DNA of 64,000 nucleotides from Lepidodermella squamata (lineage: Eukaryota; Gastrotricha), in assembly GCA_047495785.1 (NCBI GenBank), contig JBLDXI010000029.1, positions 1,426,001-1,490,000 of the forward strand. The letters run 5' to 3'. This document shows, piece after piece, positions 54,294-64,000 of this stretch. Below the pieces are notes generated by a model. It searched no databases, was not told the DNA's origin, and was given only the letters and a program-made list of their open reading frames with translations. Every line of letters starts with the position of its first letter. The first letter of the stretch is position 1. The position numbers and the translations under genes were made by a program.

Positions 54294-57092
54294 ATGATTT
54301 ATAAGATTTTTGCTCTAATTTTTACGGCCTCCGTAGCTATCAAGCAGGCAGCAAGCTTGAAGGTTGATATAAACGCGACAATGCCAAACCAAGTAACATC
54401 ATCGGCCTTTGGCAGTGATTCAACTCGACATGATGTGCTATCGATATCGGCTTCTATCAACTACGGCGGCTTCATATTCCCAATAGGCGGAATCTGTACA
54501 AAATCTATGGAGATAGCTTTAGATAGACTAAGAGCCCAGGAAAATTGGCTTAAAGGCTATGAGATGATTGTGGATTTGATCGACGATGAGGTTTAACTGA
54601 TCCTTAAAACCTTTAGTCCAATCTTAATAACTGTTTTTTTGAAGTGTGACGATGCTAAAACCATCAGCCAAGCGGTTTCAAGGATGAGCAATGGAGACAA
54701 TCCGGGCACGCGATTACCAATCATACTAACATCTATGTGTTCGTCGAAAGGACTTTTCTCAACAGCTTCACTGGCAAAGTATTACAACTATACCGCCGTA
54801 TGTTTGTAATCAGACGCAATCATTTCCTAACTATTTTCCCACGCTAGTTCTCAATAAATCAGGTTCCCGAATTGTCAAGGTACAAGCACCGCGATTCTAT
54901 ATTCCCGCTAGGTGAACAATCCGGTTCGATTTACATCGCAATGGCTCGATTCATGCAGAAAATTGGCTGGTCCCGCATAGCGATAATCTCCGAGCTCTAC
55001 GAATATTTCAATGCTGTTGATCGAGATGTTGTCGAAACCATGGAGCGGAACAACATCACTATCGTATGGATGGGAAAGTTATCATTCACACTTCAAGGCG
55101 AGCAAGAAATCCGAGGGACGTTCGAGGAAATGGCTAAGCGAGAACCTCGCATCATAATGATCAATTCCAACTCAGTTGTTGCAACGGCATGCTGGCTGCA
55201 TAGATTCGGCTTCGTCGGATCGAACTTTGCATTCTTCCTGGATCAAGGGGCTTATTTCGACCCTGTCTCTGTAAAAATACCCGATTCGCAGAAATCATGG
55301 TGTTCTGTTGCTATGGTGATAGAGGCGAGTTTGTTGCTTTATTTGCTAATTCTTAGTCACATGCCGTATCAGGTTTCAGAGAGTATGTTCTTTTTCGGCG
55401 ATTCTACCATGGCGGCCATAAATGGAGGAGATTCCATGATGGATTCAACTGGGCTGAGATATGGCGATTATTTGAGTGCTTTGTCAGAAAAGCTCAAAAA
55501 CCCGGAGAGTAACCCGGCTTGGTTTTACTGGCGAACCATGTGCTATGATCAAATCATTTACATTGGTAGTGTTCTCAATGCTACGGAAAATCTCCTGAGA
55601 GAAGAACGTGAGAAATTTCGACTGATTTCTTGATTTGATATCTCTAATTTTCACCAACTTGTTTTGCAGGCAATCTAACAATCAAGGAAGCCTTAGATGG
55701 CCACGTCGACTTCCCGGCATTGCTGAGAAGAGCTATATTCTACGAGACTCCCCTAATTCAAGGTTTCAAAGGCGAATATCAATTTGAGGCAGGAACAATG
55801 AAAAACACAAAAGGCTTCTCGCCAATCACTGTGGCCCAAATTCAGCGTACATCATCCAAACAGAGATTTGACGCGCCAATAGTGGCGTATTACAAATCAA
55901 ATGATAAACTGGAGAATATTAAAATGTTAAAGGAAAATAAGATACTATGGCGAACTATCGATGGGCAACCACCATTGGACAAGACGCAGGTAATCATCTT
56001 ACAACAGCCTGCGTTCTCATTGCTCCAATATGCCGTATTAGCCAGTGAGTCAGACTTTGAACCATTCATAATTTTCCTTTTGGGAACCTTATTAACAGGC
56101 ATCTCAGTTGCTGGGCTTCTTCTTACCGCCATAGTTCGTTTAATCATCAACTTGACGCCGCGAATTGATCGCATGAGGAAGTTTAGCTATTCCGTGGCGA
56201 TACTTGGCAGTGTTTTGTTGCTGGTGTCACCGCTTTGCCTGCCACTTCACAAGGGACCCAACATCGTAGGAAACTGTGTGGCTGTATCTACTCTCATCTT
56301 CGCTGGTTTAACAATTTCAAACGTAGGCGTGGCGCTTAACGTCATGGCGGTGGCTGCGGAGCAGAATCGGAAATCCGCGACCGCACGCTTTTTAAGAGGT
56401 TTTGATGATTGCTGATAAAAGCGATAATCCGAGAACGGCGGTTATTGTTCTGATTCCGTGGTTGTTTCTACATGTCTCACTCTATGCTGCGTGGCTAGGT
56501 ACAGAACCTCCAGGGGTTTCCTCTTCCTCGAGGATGACTGCTCCTCGAACTTCGAGTACTGCCTATCAATTGACAAGTTTCCAGTGTAACTTCGTCTATC
56601 AAAAGGTCGGTAGTAAAATATTTATGGCCATTCTTGCGGTGTCGGAAATCGCAATTATTCTGAGGACGCTATTGAAATCGGTTAAACTTGTGAGTGATAC
56701 TAATTTTGGAATGTTAACATTTGTTTTATTTCCGTATAATTATCAGGTTAGCGGTGGAGCATTCGCTTTGAAAATTAGATTCTACTCGCAAATATCGGTA
56801 ATTGGAGCTACAGTTTTGATAGCGCTGTTGTTAGCCAATGAACAGAGAAATATACTGCTGGCTGTAATCAGCGCCGGTCTTACTATCGCATACATGAATG
56901 TAACGTGCATTTTTCTCGGTTCTGGGTGAGTTTTTCGGTAGATTTTTGTTATAGCTGTTACAGTTGGATTCTTACAGGATGAAGCAAACATTGCTTCATA
57001 TTCGTGACTCGTTGAGACGCGGCACTAGATTCGGAACTTCTCAATATCATGGCAGTTTGGATCAGAAACAAGTAAAAAAGCCGGGAAAGTAA
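54294..57092 (+). pseudogene. R8: GABA-B-like receptor with six introns and one frameshift
   Basis: Exons 54294-54590, 54645-54797, 54863-55328, 55380-55607, 55670-56689, 56747-56925, 56978-57092; introns 51-65 bp, all GT-AG and in phase. It encodes a signal peptide, a diverged ligand domain (FPLGEQSGSIYIAMARFMQKIG) and seven membrane segments. Within exon 5 the frame is lost after RFLRG at about 56400: homology continues in the +1 frame (RTAVIVLIPWLF) and one T fewer in the TTTT run at 56400-56403 would restore it. Everything after it, including three further splice junctions, remains in phase, so the lesion is very recent, allelic or a base-call error. It is the only spliced receptor in the window. 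Ligand unknown. Confidence 0.78.
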
Positions 57093-57774
57093 AATATAAA
57101 CTCTATTATTTTAAATAATTCGGCCGATAATTCTCAGTGTTGCGCACTCATTTTTTACCTAAACAGTGTAACGCAAATAAAGAAAATTCACGGAAAATGG
57201 TTCAGGAATGAACGAAAAAGTAAAAAAATCACGTGGATATTGATCAATTATGTCACTCGTTAATGGGATTAAAAAATTCCGGAGAACTTAGGTCCAACCG
57301 GGTAAAATACCGAAAATTACCGAGCCAGTTGCCATCAGGGTTTTTCGGGTTTTCTCTGGTAAATTCTGTATTTCTTCGGTAAAATCGCGCATAAGAGATG
57401 GAAGAATATTCTCTCGGTACTCGGTAGGTTCAATTAGTTCAATTTCTTGCAAAACATTACCGTATGGGACACGCTGCTTTATGAATTTACCTTTGCAGCA
57501 AAGAAAACGGTGAAATTTCATGCTTCAGTGATTTTATTTTTTCCTTCATATTTTCGAGAACGGCAAATGGTTTTATCAAACATGCAAAAATGGCAGATAT
57601 TCCATCAAAAATAGTTCAACTTATTCAACATAAAAAAGGCGAGGTCTATTAAATATCATTAAGCGGGGCTCCAAAAAAAAACAAAAACAAGAATAAATTG
57701 ATATTCTCCTCAAATGTGAGGTTAAAGGCAAGATTTGATAAAATTTTTAGGTAGATAATTAGACCAAGCTGTTC
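57093..57774. other. Spacer between R8 and globin 2
   Basis: Largely occupied by MITE-D copy 2 (57164-57477); the rest is AT-rich with no feature. Confidence 0.5.
57164..57477. mobile_element. MITE-D copy 2 (about 314 bp)
   Basis: Aligns with 42440-42828 in the same orientation: GTAACGCAAATAAAGAAAAT at the left, ACCGAAAATTACCGA in the middle and TATGGGACACGCTG at the right end. Left end degraded. Confidence 0.6.
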
Positions 57775-59887
57775 CTATTTTTTCCCTAGTTGGCCCTGGG
57801 TATTTGCATTCGCCGCTTCAGTTCTGAATGTCGTGAACAGCACGCTCAACAGACCGTGAAATTTCATCCACGTCGCGCAGGTCGGGCACAAATTACTTGT
57901 CGTCACGGTGCCGGATAATTGCGTCGATAAATTCGCACCAGATTTCGACACAGGTGGCGAGGATGGTAGTTCAGCCAGCGGCGAAGAATCTTCATCTGTA
58001 GCCGCTAGAGAACTGCTACTAGTCGAATTCCCGGTTTTACCCGAAGTTTCGGAATTCTCGGAATTTTTAGCCGGCGACGTTCCGGTTGAATGCGTCTTCT
58101 CGAGTGCTTGCTTTTTAAAAGCCCCCGCCATACCGCCGCGGTGGTTGTGCAGTATAGCGAATCGGTCCAGGATGACTTGCATGAAGATGCCGAATGAAAG
58201 TAGCATGTACTCGACGGGCACGTTGTAGCCGGCGTGACTCAGCATCAGCTTTTGAACGTAGGAATTTAAATAGTCGATTTTGTCGAGGCGCAGCAAACAC
58301 CGTTCGATTGCATGCATGAAAGTGACACCCTCTATATCAGGGAAATTATTACGTGAAATTTGTGATTTTTAGGAAATATATTACGGTTCATCAGCTCCCA
58401 TTCGTCCCCGGTTCGGATAGGTCGATTCGGGCTGTTCCGGAAAACTTCGAGAGTTTGAGGTAGGCACGCGATTAACCTGAGGAAAATTAAAAATTTCATT
58501 AAGAAACAAATCCTTAAAACTTCAAGAGCGCAACAATTTCATTACTGATTTTACTGACGAGCCCGGAAAAAACCCGATGACCACTGGTTTGGTAATTACG
58601 GGTATTTTACCTGGTTGTACCCGACTTCTAAGGATTATTTTTCCCCGTTGAAGAACCATTCTCGAGGCATTTGGAATTATTGCTGGCCAAGGGATCTCAT
58701 TTTGGACTTTCTGCTTCCTTTTCCGTGTATTTTCTTTCGTGGCATAATTTCAGAAAAATTTCAGAAAAATAGGAAACGTTTTGAATTTTCTGAAAATCGA
58801 ATTCTGAACATTTGTGGGGTTTCGAGATTTTTCACTAAACTTGGGAAATTAAAATTAAAATTTTCTAAAAAAAATAAAACTAAAGGAAAATAAGATAAAA
58901 AAGCGTATACCAGAGGTGGGGTTCGAACCCACGCGGGATTACTCCCATCAGATCTTAAGTCTGACCTCTTAAACCACTCGAGCACTCTGGTTGGGTGATT
59001 CAGCGACTCTAAAGTTGCTTCCTGAACACACGTTCATTCAACCACATCAAGGTACATCAGGGTCCAGAGGTCAAGGTCAAGGTTCTGATGGAACCTTAAT
59101 TGAAGCCCAATATTCTACTTTACGAAACCTAAAATTGACAACAAATTTACGGGGTGTTGGAACCTTCGATATCTCTAAATTAAAATTAATTATACTAATT
59201 AAATACAATGATTGTAATATCAAATGAAATGAATATTGAATGAATGGGCTTTGTCGAAGACTTAATTTAGGGTCCCAACTCGCATTGAACCTTTCTCACC
59301 CTTGAGCTTTGAAATTTCAAATTCTCAATGCCTTCGGATTTTTAATTTGATTGTTCCTAATGGTATCTAAATTTCACGAGGCTTTGAAAATCTTACTTTT
59401 GCATAACAGCCAGGCCGATTTCCTTTGAATCCTTGATAAAGGGCGAGAAGGACTCGCGCAACAGCTGTATTTCATCGTTGGAAAACGCAACCGGCAACAA
59501 CATGCTAAAATATCGATTGTTGCCCAGAGTCGTCAACCGCTGCCTCGTGCTATTACTGTCGCCGCCAGACGCCGACGATGAGGACGATATGTTCAGCGAA
59601 GCGGATAACTGATCAGACGACTCAGGAATCGCCGCACCGACAGAAGCTAGCGACGATATGCCACCGGCAGTAGCCGGCGCTGTTAATAGCACATCGATCG
59701 ACGACGAGCGACCAATTTTGTCGAGTGAGCATTTTTTAGCGGCCAGCGCCGCACGAGCGTTCGAAGACGAACTTGCCGCCATGGCTGCTTTCACATAGAG
59801 GCCATGCCGTGGAAAACTCAGCCGTGTCTTCTCATCTTTCTTACCGTTATTCGAAGACCTTGCCGTGCCAGGCGACTGAATATTCAT
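57775..59887 (-). CDS. Globin 2 with long N-terminal extension (379 aa, 3 exons)
   Basis: Exons 59887-59397, 58476-58385 and 58331-57775. The first intron (920 bp) is at the B12.2-type position (AA|G); the second (53 bp) splits the E7 codon itself (C|AG). About 130 residues rich in Ser/Ala precede helix A (SNDEIQLLRESFSPFIKD). The CD1 Phe is in LEVFRNSP (about 176), E7 Gln about 195, F8 His in LMLSHAGYNV (about 227). A Ser/Gly-rich insertion of about 90 residues lies between helices G and H, and helix H (WMKFHGLLSVLF) follows. Key heme-contact positions are kept, so oxygen or redox chemistry with heme is expected from family knowledge. It is a tandem paralogue of globins 1 and 3. Confidence 0.87.
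58908..58991 (-). tRNA. tRNA-Leu (anticodon UAA)
   Basis: It lies inside globin 2 intron 1, on the same strand. Acceptor arms ACCAGAG and CTCTGGT pair over 7 bp. The anticodon loop ACTTAAGAT gives UAA. A long variable arm (TGGGAGTAATCCCG) is as expected for a class II Leu tRNA. The B box GGTTCGAACCC and T arm are perfect. A run of six T lies about 10 bp beyond the 3' end as Pol III terminator. No intron. Confidence 0.95.
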
Positions 59888-60560
59888 GATTATTTAAAAA
59901 TAAACATAAAAAAATAAAACAAAAATGTCAGCACTCGTGTATATCGATATCGTGGGAAAAATCGTGAGATTTGGTCACGCTTGAGTGATTTCGCGTAAAA
60001 ATCGAAATTACATCATGGAATTCATGTATATCGAGTGTCAAATTTGTATACAGTGTACATCATGAGTGATCGAGGCTAATAAAAAAAGCTTTGTACATTG
60101 CGCGCCGACCTGTTTTTTTTATTGCTATCTGCGCGCACTTTCGATTTTTTCCCATTACGCACATTCGCAGCCGGCGCGACATTATTATTGAGCCGATATA
60201 ATCCATCGATGCGCGACGTGGCGGAAATGTAGCAACTTTTTTTTTCTGAATATAAGCACTTTGCTCGCGGTTGCATATCGATACATTATTAGAGCATAGC
60301 GGCAAGTGCTTTCAGACTAAATTAATACTCAACGAATCGATCATCGGGATGTCAGGAAAAATTGAAACTCTATCGTTCATTCAACTCAATCAAGAGCGGA
60401 AACATTAGAGAAAATTAAAGGAAATTCATTTAAAAAAATCCGCCTTAACTAATTTTTTCCCAATTTATTTTCCAAATAAATTCGTATTATTTTAACATTT
60501 TACAACATGGATACTATATTATAGAAAAAAATCGAAAAATAAATATAGTCAGCAGACTAG
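59888..60560. other. Spacer between globins 2 and 1
   Basis: 673 bp, presumably the globin 2 promoter region and the globin 1 3' end. No repeat recognised. Confidence 0.45.
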
Positions 60561-61621
60561 TTAATTATTATTGTTGCTGCAAGCAATCATCGGCGTGATA
60601 AGCATCATGAATCGTCGCCAACTTGAGCGAATTTCATCCGGCGTAAATTGGCTGAGTTTTTCCAACAATTCGTCATTCGACGAATTCATCTGGCAAGCTT
60701 TTCGCTGCAGGATAAACGTGACTATAACGCTCTCGAAAATGAGCAGCGATCGCGCCATTTCTTGCGGCGTGATTGAGAAATACTTCGAGTGAGCTTCCGT
60801 CAATTTGCTGCCATAGCTTCGCAGCAGATCCGGCTGGGAGACGCGCGACAAAAAACGTTCGAGGCCGTTGAGGAACATGACGCCTTGGTTCATTAGTTCC
60901 CAATTCGATGGGCCTTGATTGTCTATTTTTGGCACGTGGCGAAATTTATCAATCAATTGGGGCATATCCTTGACCATTCTGAAAAATCCAAGAATTAAAA
61001 AAATGTGAACAAAATTGGAAAAAAAAATTAAAGGTAAAATGAATGTTTCTCAAATTCCTAATTAACTGAAAATTTTTTAATTAAAATTTCATGAAAATTT
61101 TGAAAAAATATTTTCTCTTCAATTTGGGTAAAACTAAAATTTGAACTTTTTTGCAACTTTTTAAAAAATTTCCAAATTTACATGAAATTTTACAATTGGC
61201 TCAAAATCTCAAAAAAAACTTTAAAAAATGTTAAGGGTTACAAATTTTTGAATTTTTTGAATTTTTATGAAAATTCAGTTTTTGAATTAAAATGTTTTCT
61301 TGCCTACCTTTCCATGCCGTCAAGGCCCAGTTCAGGAGCCTGCTCTTTGACTAGGTCCAATGTGACCTGCAGCAGCTCGATTTCACGCTTCGTTAGCGCG
61401 ACCTGAACCTGCGGCAGCCGAGCGGCGCCGAAATCGTCCAAAGCCAGCTTTTTCATGGTTTCAAAGTACTCGCTTTTGACGTAGGCTAGCGAAGAGCGTC
61501 GCCTAGGGTGATCCATGTTGATTCCGCCTACAACACTGTTGCGATGGCTGCAAGTTCCAAACTCGGTTCCGCATGAAGAGTTCGTATCGTCGTCGGTATA
61601 GGCCGAATAGCAGCTATCCAT
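60561..61621 (-). CDS. Globin 1 (243 aa, 2 exons)
   Basis: Exons 61621-61308 and 60978-60561 with a 329-bp intron at the B12.2-type position (AG|A, phase 2). About 70 residues precede helix A (LTKREIELLQVTLDLVKEQA). CD1 Phe is in IDKFRHVP (about 117), E7 Gln in MNQGVMFLNG (about 136), F8 His in LTEAHSKYFS (about 168). The G-H loop insertion is short compared with globins 2 and 3. The E7 intron of globin 2 is absent. It is the shortest and most conventional of the three. Heme-dependent function is expected from F8 His; the specific role is unknown. Confidence 0.88.
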
Positions 61622-62850
61622 CGTGCAAATGATCTCGAAAATGTTGTCTGATCTACTGGAGAGAAAAAATGTGTCTTAACGCTGTTTTAATCAATCTGAT
61701 TCTACGTCATATCACGGGGTTGAAAGGTAGTAGGCAGATTTTATCGTGATTAATTTTTTTGAAATTCGAAAAATTCATCTAATGAGAACATGAGTAATAA
61801 CGCGTGACCTTGATCAACTTCCGCAATTAAAATTAGGTTGGAAATAGCGGCCAGGTTATTTGGCGGTACAAAATCCAATTTCCGAAAATCCGGAATTGAC
61901 GCTCAACTTTTTCGAAGATGTAAGACCTGCTCCTTCGAGAAAAAGCTATACTGATGGACAAATTGTCATGTGTTATGAGCGTTCAAAGTTGATATTATTT
62001 TTTCGCGCATGTCTAATAACTGTGCGCACTCACGCTTTTTTTCATCATTGACGCGCGATGCGTGCAGTAATTGGCTGGGAAAAGGCACGCGCTATAGCAA
62101 AACGACAGCCTACGTCGGGCACTTTTATTTATAGCCGGCTTAATTTCACTGCGCCAGACTACGCTTGATAACGTGACTTATTCAGGTGCGGCAAAATATG
62201 TTCAAGAAAACACGCGTTTCTCAGAGCGAATGGATAATTATGAGACTATTTCAATGAAAAATCTTGTGTTTTTCTACTCGATTGAATTTGACAGCCGATC
62301 AATGTTTGATTTGAGACGACAAGCTAAAATGTATGATTTCTTTGCCCCATTTCAATCGACATTTGAACGACAATCCTAAACAATCGTCTGTGTTGAAACT
62401 ATACCTACTGCGGTTGAGAGAAAATGTATGCTATGATGAACCAGCAGCTGATTTATGTATTTATTCATCTAACTGCGTTTGCTCAACAAATTCTGAAACT
62501 TGAGCGGGCTGGATGATCCTGATTTTTCGGCAAAATCTTGAACATTTCTAAACTGTCCCAAATTTTGTTCGGCTTATCTTGGAAATTTAACGCGTAAATT
62601 TTACCACTCGATACGGCACTGTGAGTTTCAAGATTCTCTCTAGAATTTGAAAAGGCTTATTCGTGAATATCTAAAATTTTTGGTTCCGCAAGACCCTGGG
62701 AAATTCGGTTCGAAAAAAATTGAGGTAAAATTATTAGGCGGTTTAGTAAAACTTCAATAAGCTACACGATTCCTACAATTCGAAGGAGGACTTGCAATAG
62801 GATAGATTTTATTTGGTCATTAGCATAATAATATATTCAAATATTACAGA
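61622..62850. other. Globin 1 upstream region
   Basis: 1.2 kb with no supported gene or repeat. Confidence 0.45.
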
Positions 62851-63045
62851 CAGGGATGTGATCGAAAGAAAAGTGCAAACTTTGAGTCTTAAAAACTTTT
62901 GAATGGGTGATCCTGGAGGACCAAATTTTCTACCACAGGTGGCACATAGGTATGGCTAACCCCAGTTAAAATTTGGCTGTTATCGGGTAGTTCATTGTTG
63001 CGTAACAATAATTGCAAATTTACACTTTTCCTTTGATCACATCCC
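62851..63045. mobile_element. MITE-C copy 2 (195 bp)
   Basis: Inverted ends CAGGGATGTGATCGAAAG and complement (GATCACATCCCTG). The interior matches 42834-43026 throughout, including TGAATGGGTGATCCTGG and GGTATGGCTAAC. Confidence 0.82.
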
Positions 63046-63857
63046 TGAGAGAATCACAAAATAAAATAAAAAATCAGTATCTTCACGGCATAACACGGCT
63101 TTTGTCGCATAACAATACTTCATATTATAGCAATTAGCATTACACAGTCCTATCAAGTAAACTCACTACTTGGCATAACCTCTGTCGTCACGGCCAAGAA
63201 AGACTGAGGACTATAGGCTATAGGTATCATACCATTGAACTTAATTTCAAAAAGTCACTGGTAACTGGTGTATAACATAAATAATTAGTTATTAATTCAA
63301 ATCAGTATCCAATACACAAAAACGACATAAACTTCGAAGAAATAGCATCTTCAGGGCAAATTTTTCTTGTACCAAAACTTGAGTATCGTGCCAGCCAAAT
63401 CGCGCTCAGCATTGTTCTGAATTTGAACAGATCCAACCTATCATAATTATTAAATGATTAGGTACTATTTATTAATTTTTTCAACATTTCATTCAAATTC
63501 GAGATAAAACCGGGTGATTTCTAAAATCAGCCAGCAAATAATATGCAAGTTTCGAAATTTCGTTTATCTGTAATTCTTTAATTTCTCGAGATAATGTATT
63601 GGGTATCTATCAAAATTACCGAATCAAATGTAGTGAACGGCATAGATTCCGGCGAAAAGGCAGGGGTCGAAAGATTGGCGGTAAGCAACGACATGTTGCG
63701 CGTCAAATCGTCAGCCATCGGGCTAGCAAGGCATTGCCGATAGACCTTGATACTGTTCGCGTTCGCCCACCATTTGTCATGCGCGAAGCAAAAATCAATT
63801 GCGTCGTCAATTGTGACGAGAACCCTTTGAAATATAGAATATATCCTACACCTTTAC
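63046..63857. other. Intergenic, nothing recognised
   Basis: About 0.8 kb without a supported gene, RNA or repeat. Confidence 0.4.
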
Positions 63858-64000
63858 AAAATTTGCGGTGAGCGGAACCAAATCTGCTTGTTGCTAGTAG
63901 GAGTTGCTTTTTAAATAATTCTACGAATTCGAGGCGAAGCATGAGTTCTGAATGGAACACACAGTCTTTTAGAGAATGATACGCTGAATTTCAGTCATTT
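63858..64000. repeat. AGCGGAACCAAA repeat family copy, cut by window end
   Basis: Begins TTTGCGGTGAGCGGAACC and continues with AATAATTCTACGAATT and GAAGCATGA[GA]TTCTGAA blocks that align to 43119-43200. Confidence 0.55.

Noticed and set aside
1-64000. CRISPR arrays, operons or prokaryotic gene structure
   Set aside because: The window is eukaryotic, with spliceosomal introns; the direct repeats seen are few and not regularly spaced.

Overview
The window is nuclear DNA of a multicellular animal. It has spliced genes with very short GT-AG introns (mostly 44-65 bp), class C GPCRs, an SP/KLF-type zinc-finger gene, globins with the classic B12.2 intron, one intron-less tRNA-Leu and many small inverted-repeat transposons. 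I cannot name the species. Large class C (GABA-B-like) receptor expansions are known from sponges and placozoans, but nothing here settles the lineage.

Region 1 (1-41 kb) is dominated by a tandem array of GABA-B-like receptors. Each has a signal peptide, a periplasmic-binding-type ligand domain and seven membrane segments. I call them R1 to R8 by position; R8 lies apart at 54.3-57.1 kb. R1, R2, R3 and R6 form one subgroup, all on the minus strand. R4, R5 and R7 form a second subgroup, all on the plus strand. R1-R7 are intron-less, R8 has six introns. R1 runs off the window edge, R4 is broken by a 221-bp hairpin insertion and R8 carries a one-base frameshift. Four members of an unrecognised all-helical family (Xa-Xd, about 400-430 residues, motif RYDLIG[RK]Y) sit among the receptors on the minus strand. 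Two are damaged: Xa has a large deletion and frameshifts, and Xb has TGA where the others have a conserved Trp. An X-X-receptor block (Xd-Xc-R3 and Xb-Xa-R1) appears to have been duplicated.

The array also contains a nine-exon EF-hand/WD40 gene of the WDR49/WDR64/WDY type (19.9-24.0 kb), a two-exon secreted 145-residue protein (28.7-29.2 kb) and a secreted basic protein (34.8-35.4 kb).

Region 2 (41-46.7 kb) has no convincing gene and is packed with non-autonomous DNA elements. They include a 1.3-kb hAT-type element with a perfect 8-bp target duplication and a foldback element built of palindromic units.

Region 3 (46.7-64 kb) holds the zinc-finger gene, surrounded by a dense cluster of HNF4-type DR1 sequences (CAAAGTCCA) and CACGTG E-boxes. 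It also holds three tandem minus-strand globin genes with long N-terminal extensions and Gln at E7, receptor R8, the tRNA and further MITEs.

The array reads as a lineage-specific chemosensory or signalling receptor cluster that has expanded with an uncharacterised partner family. The functional link between receptors and X proteins is inference from position only.
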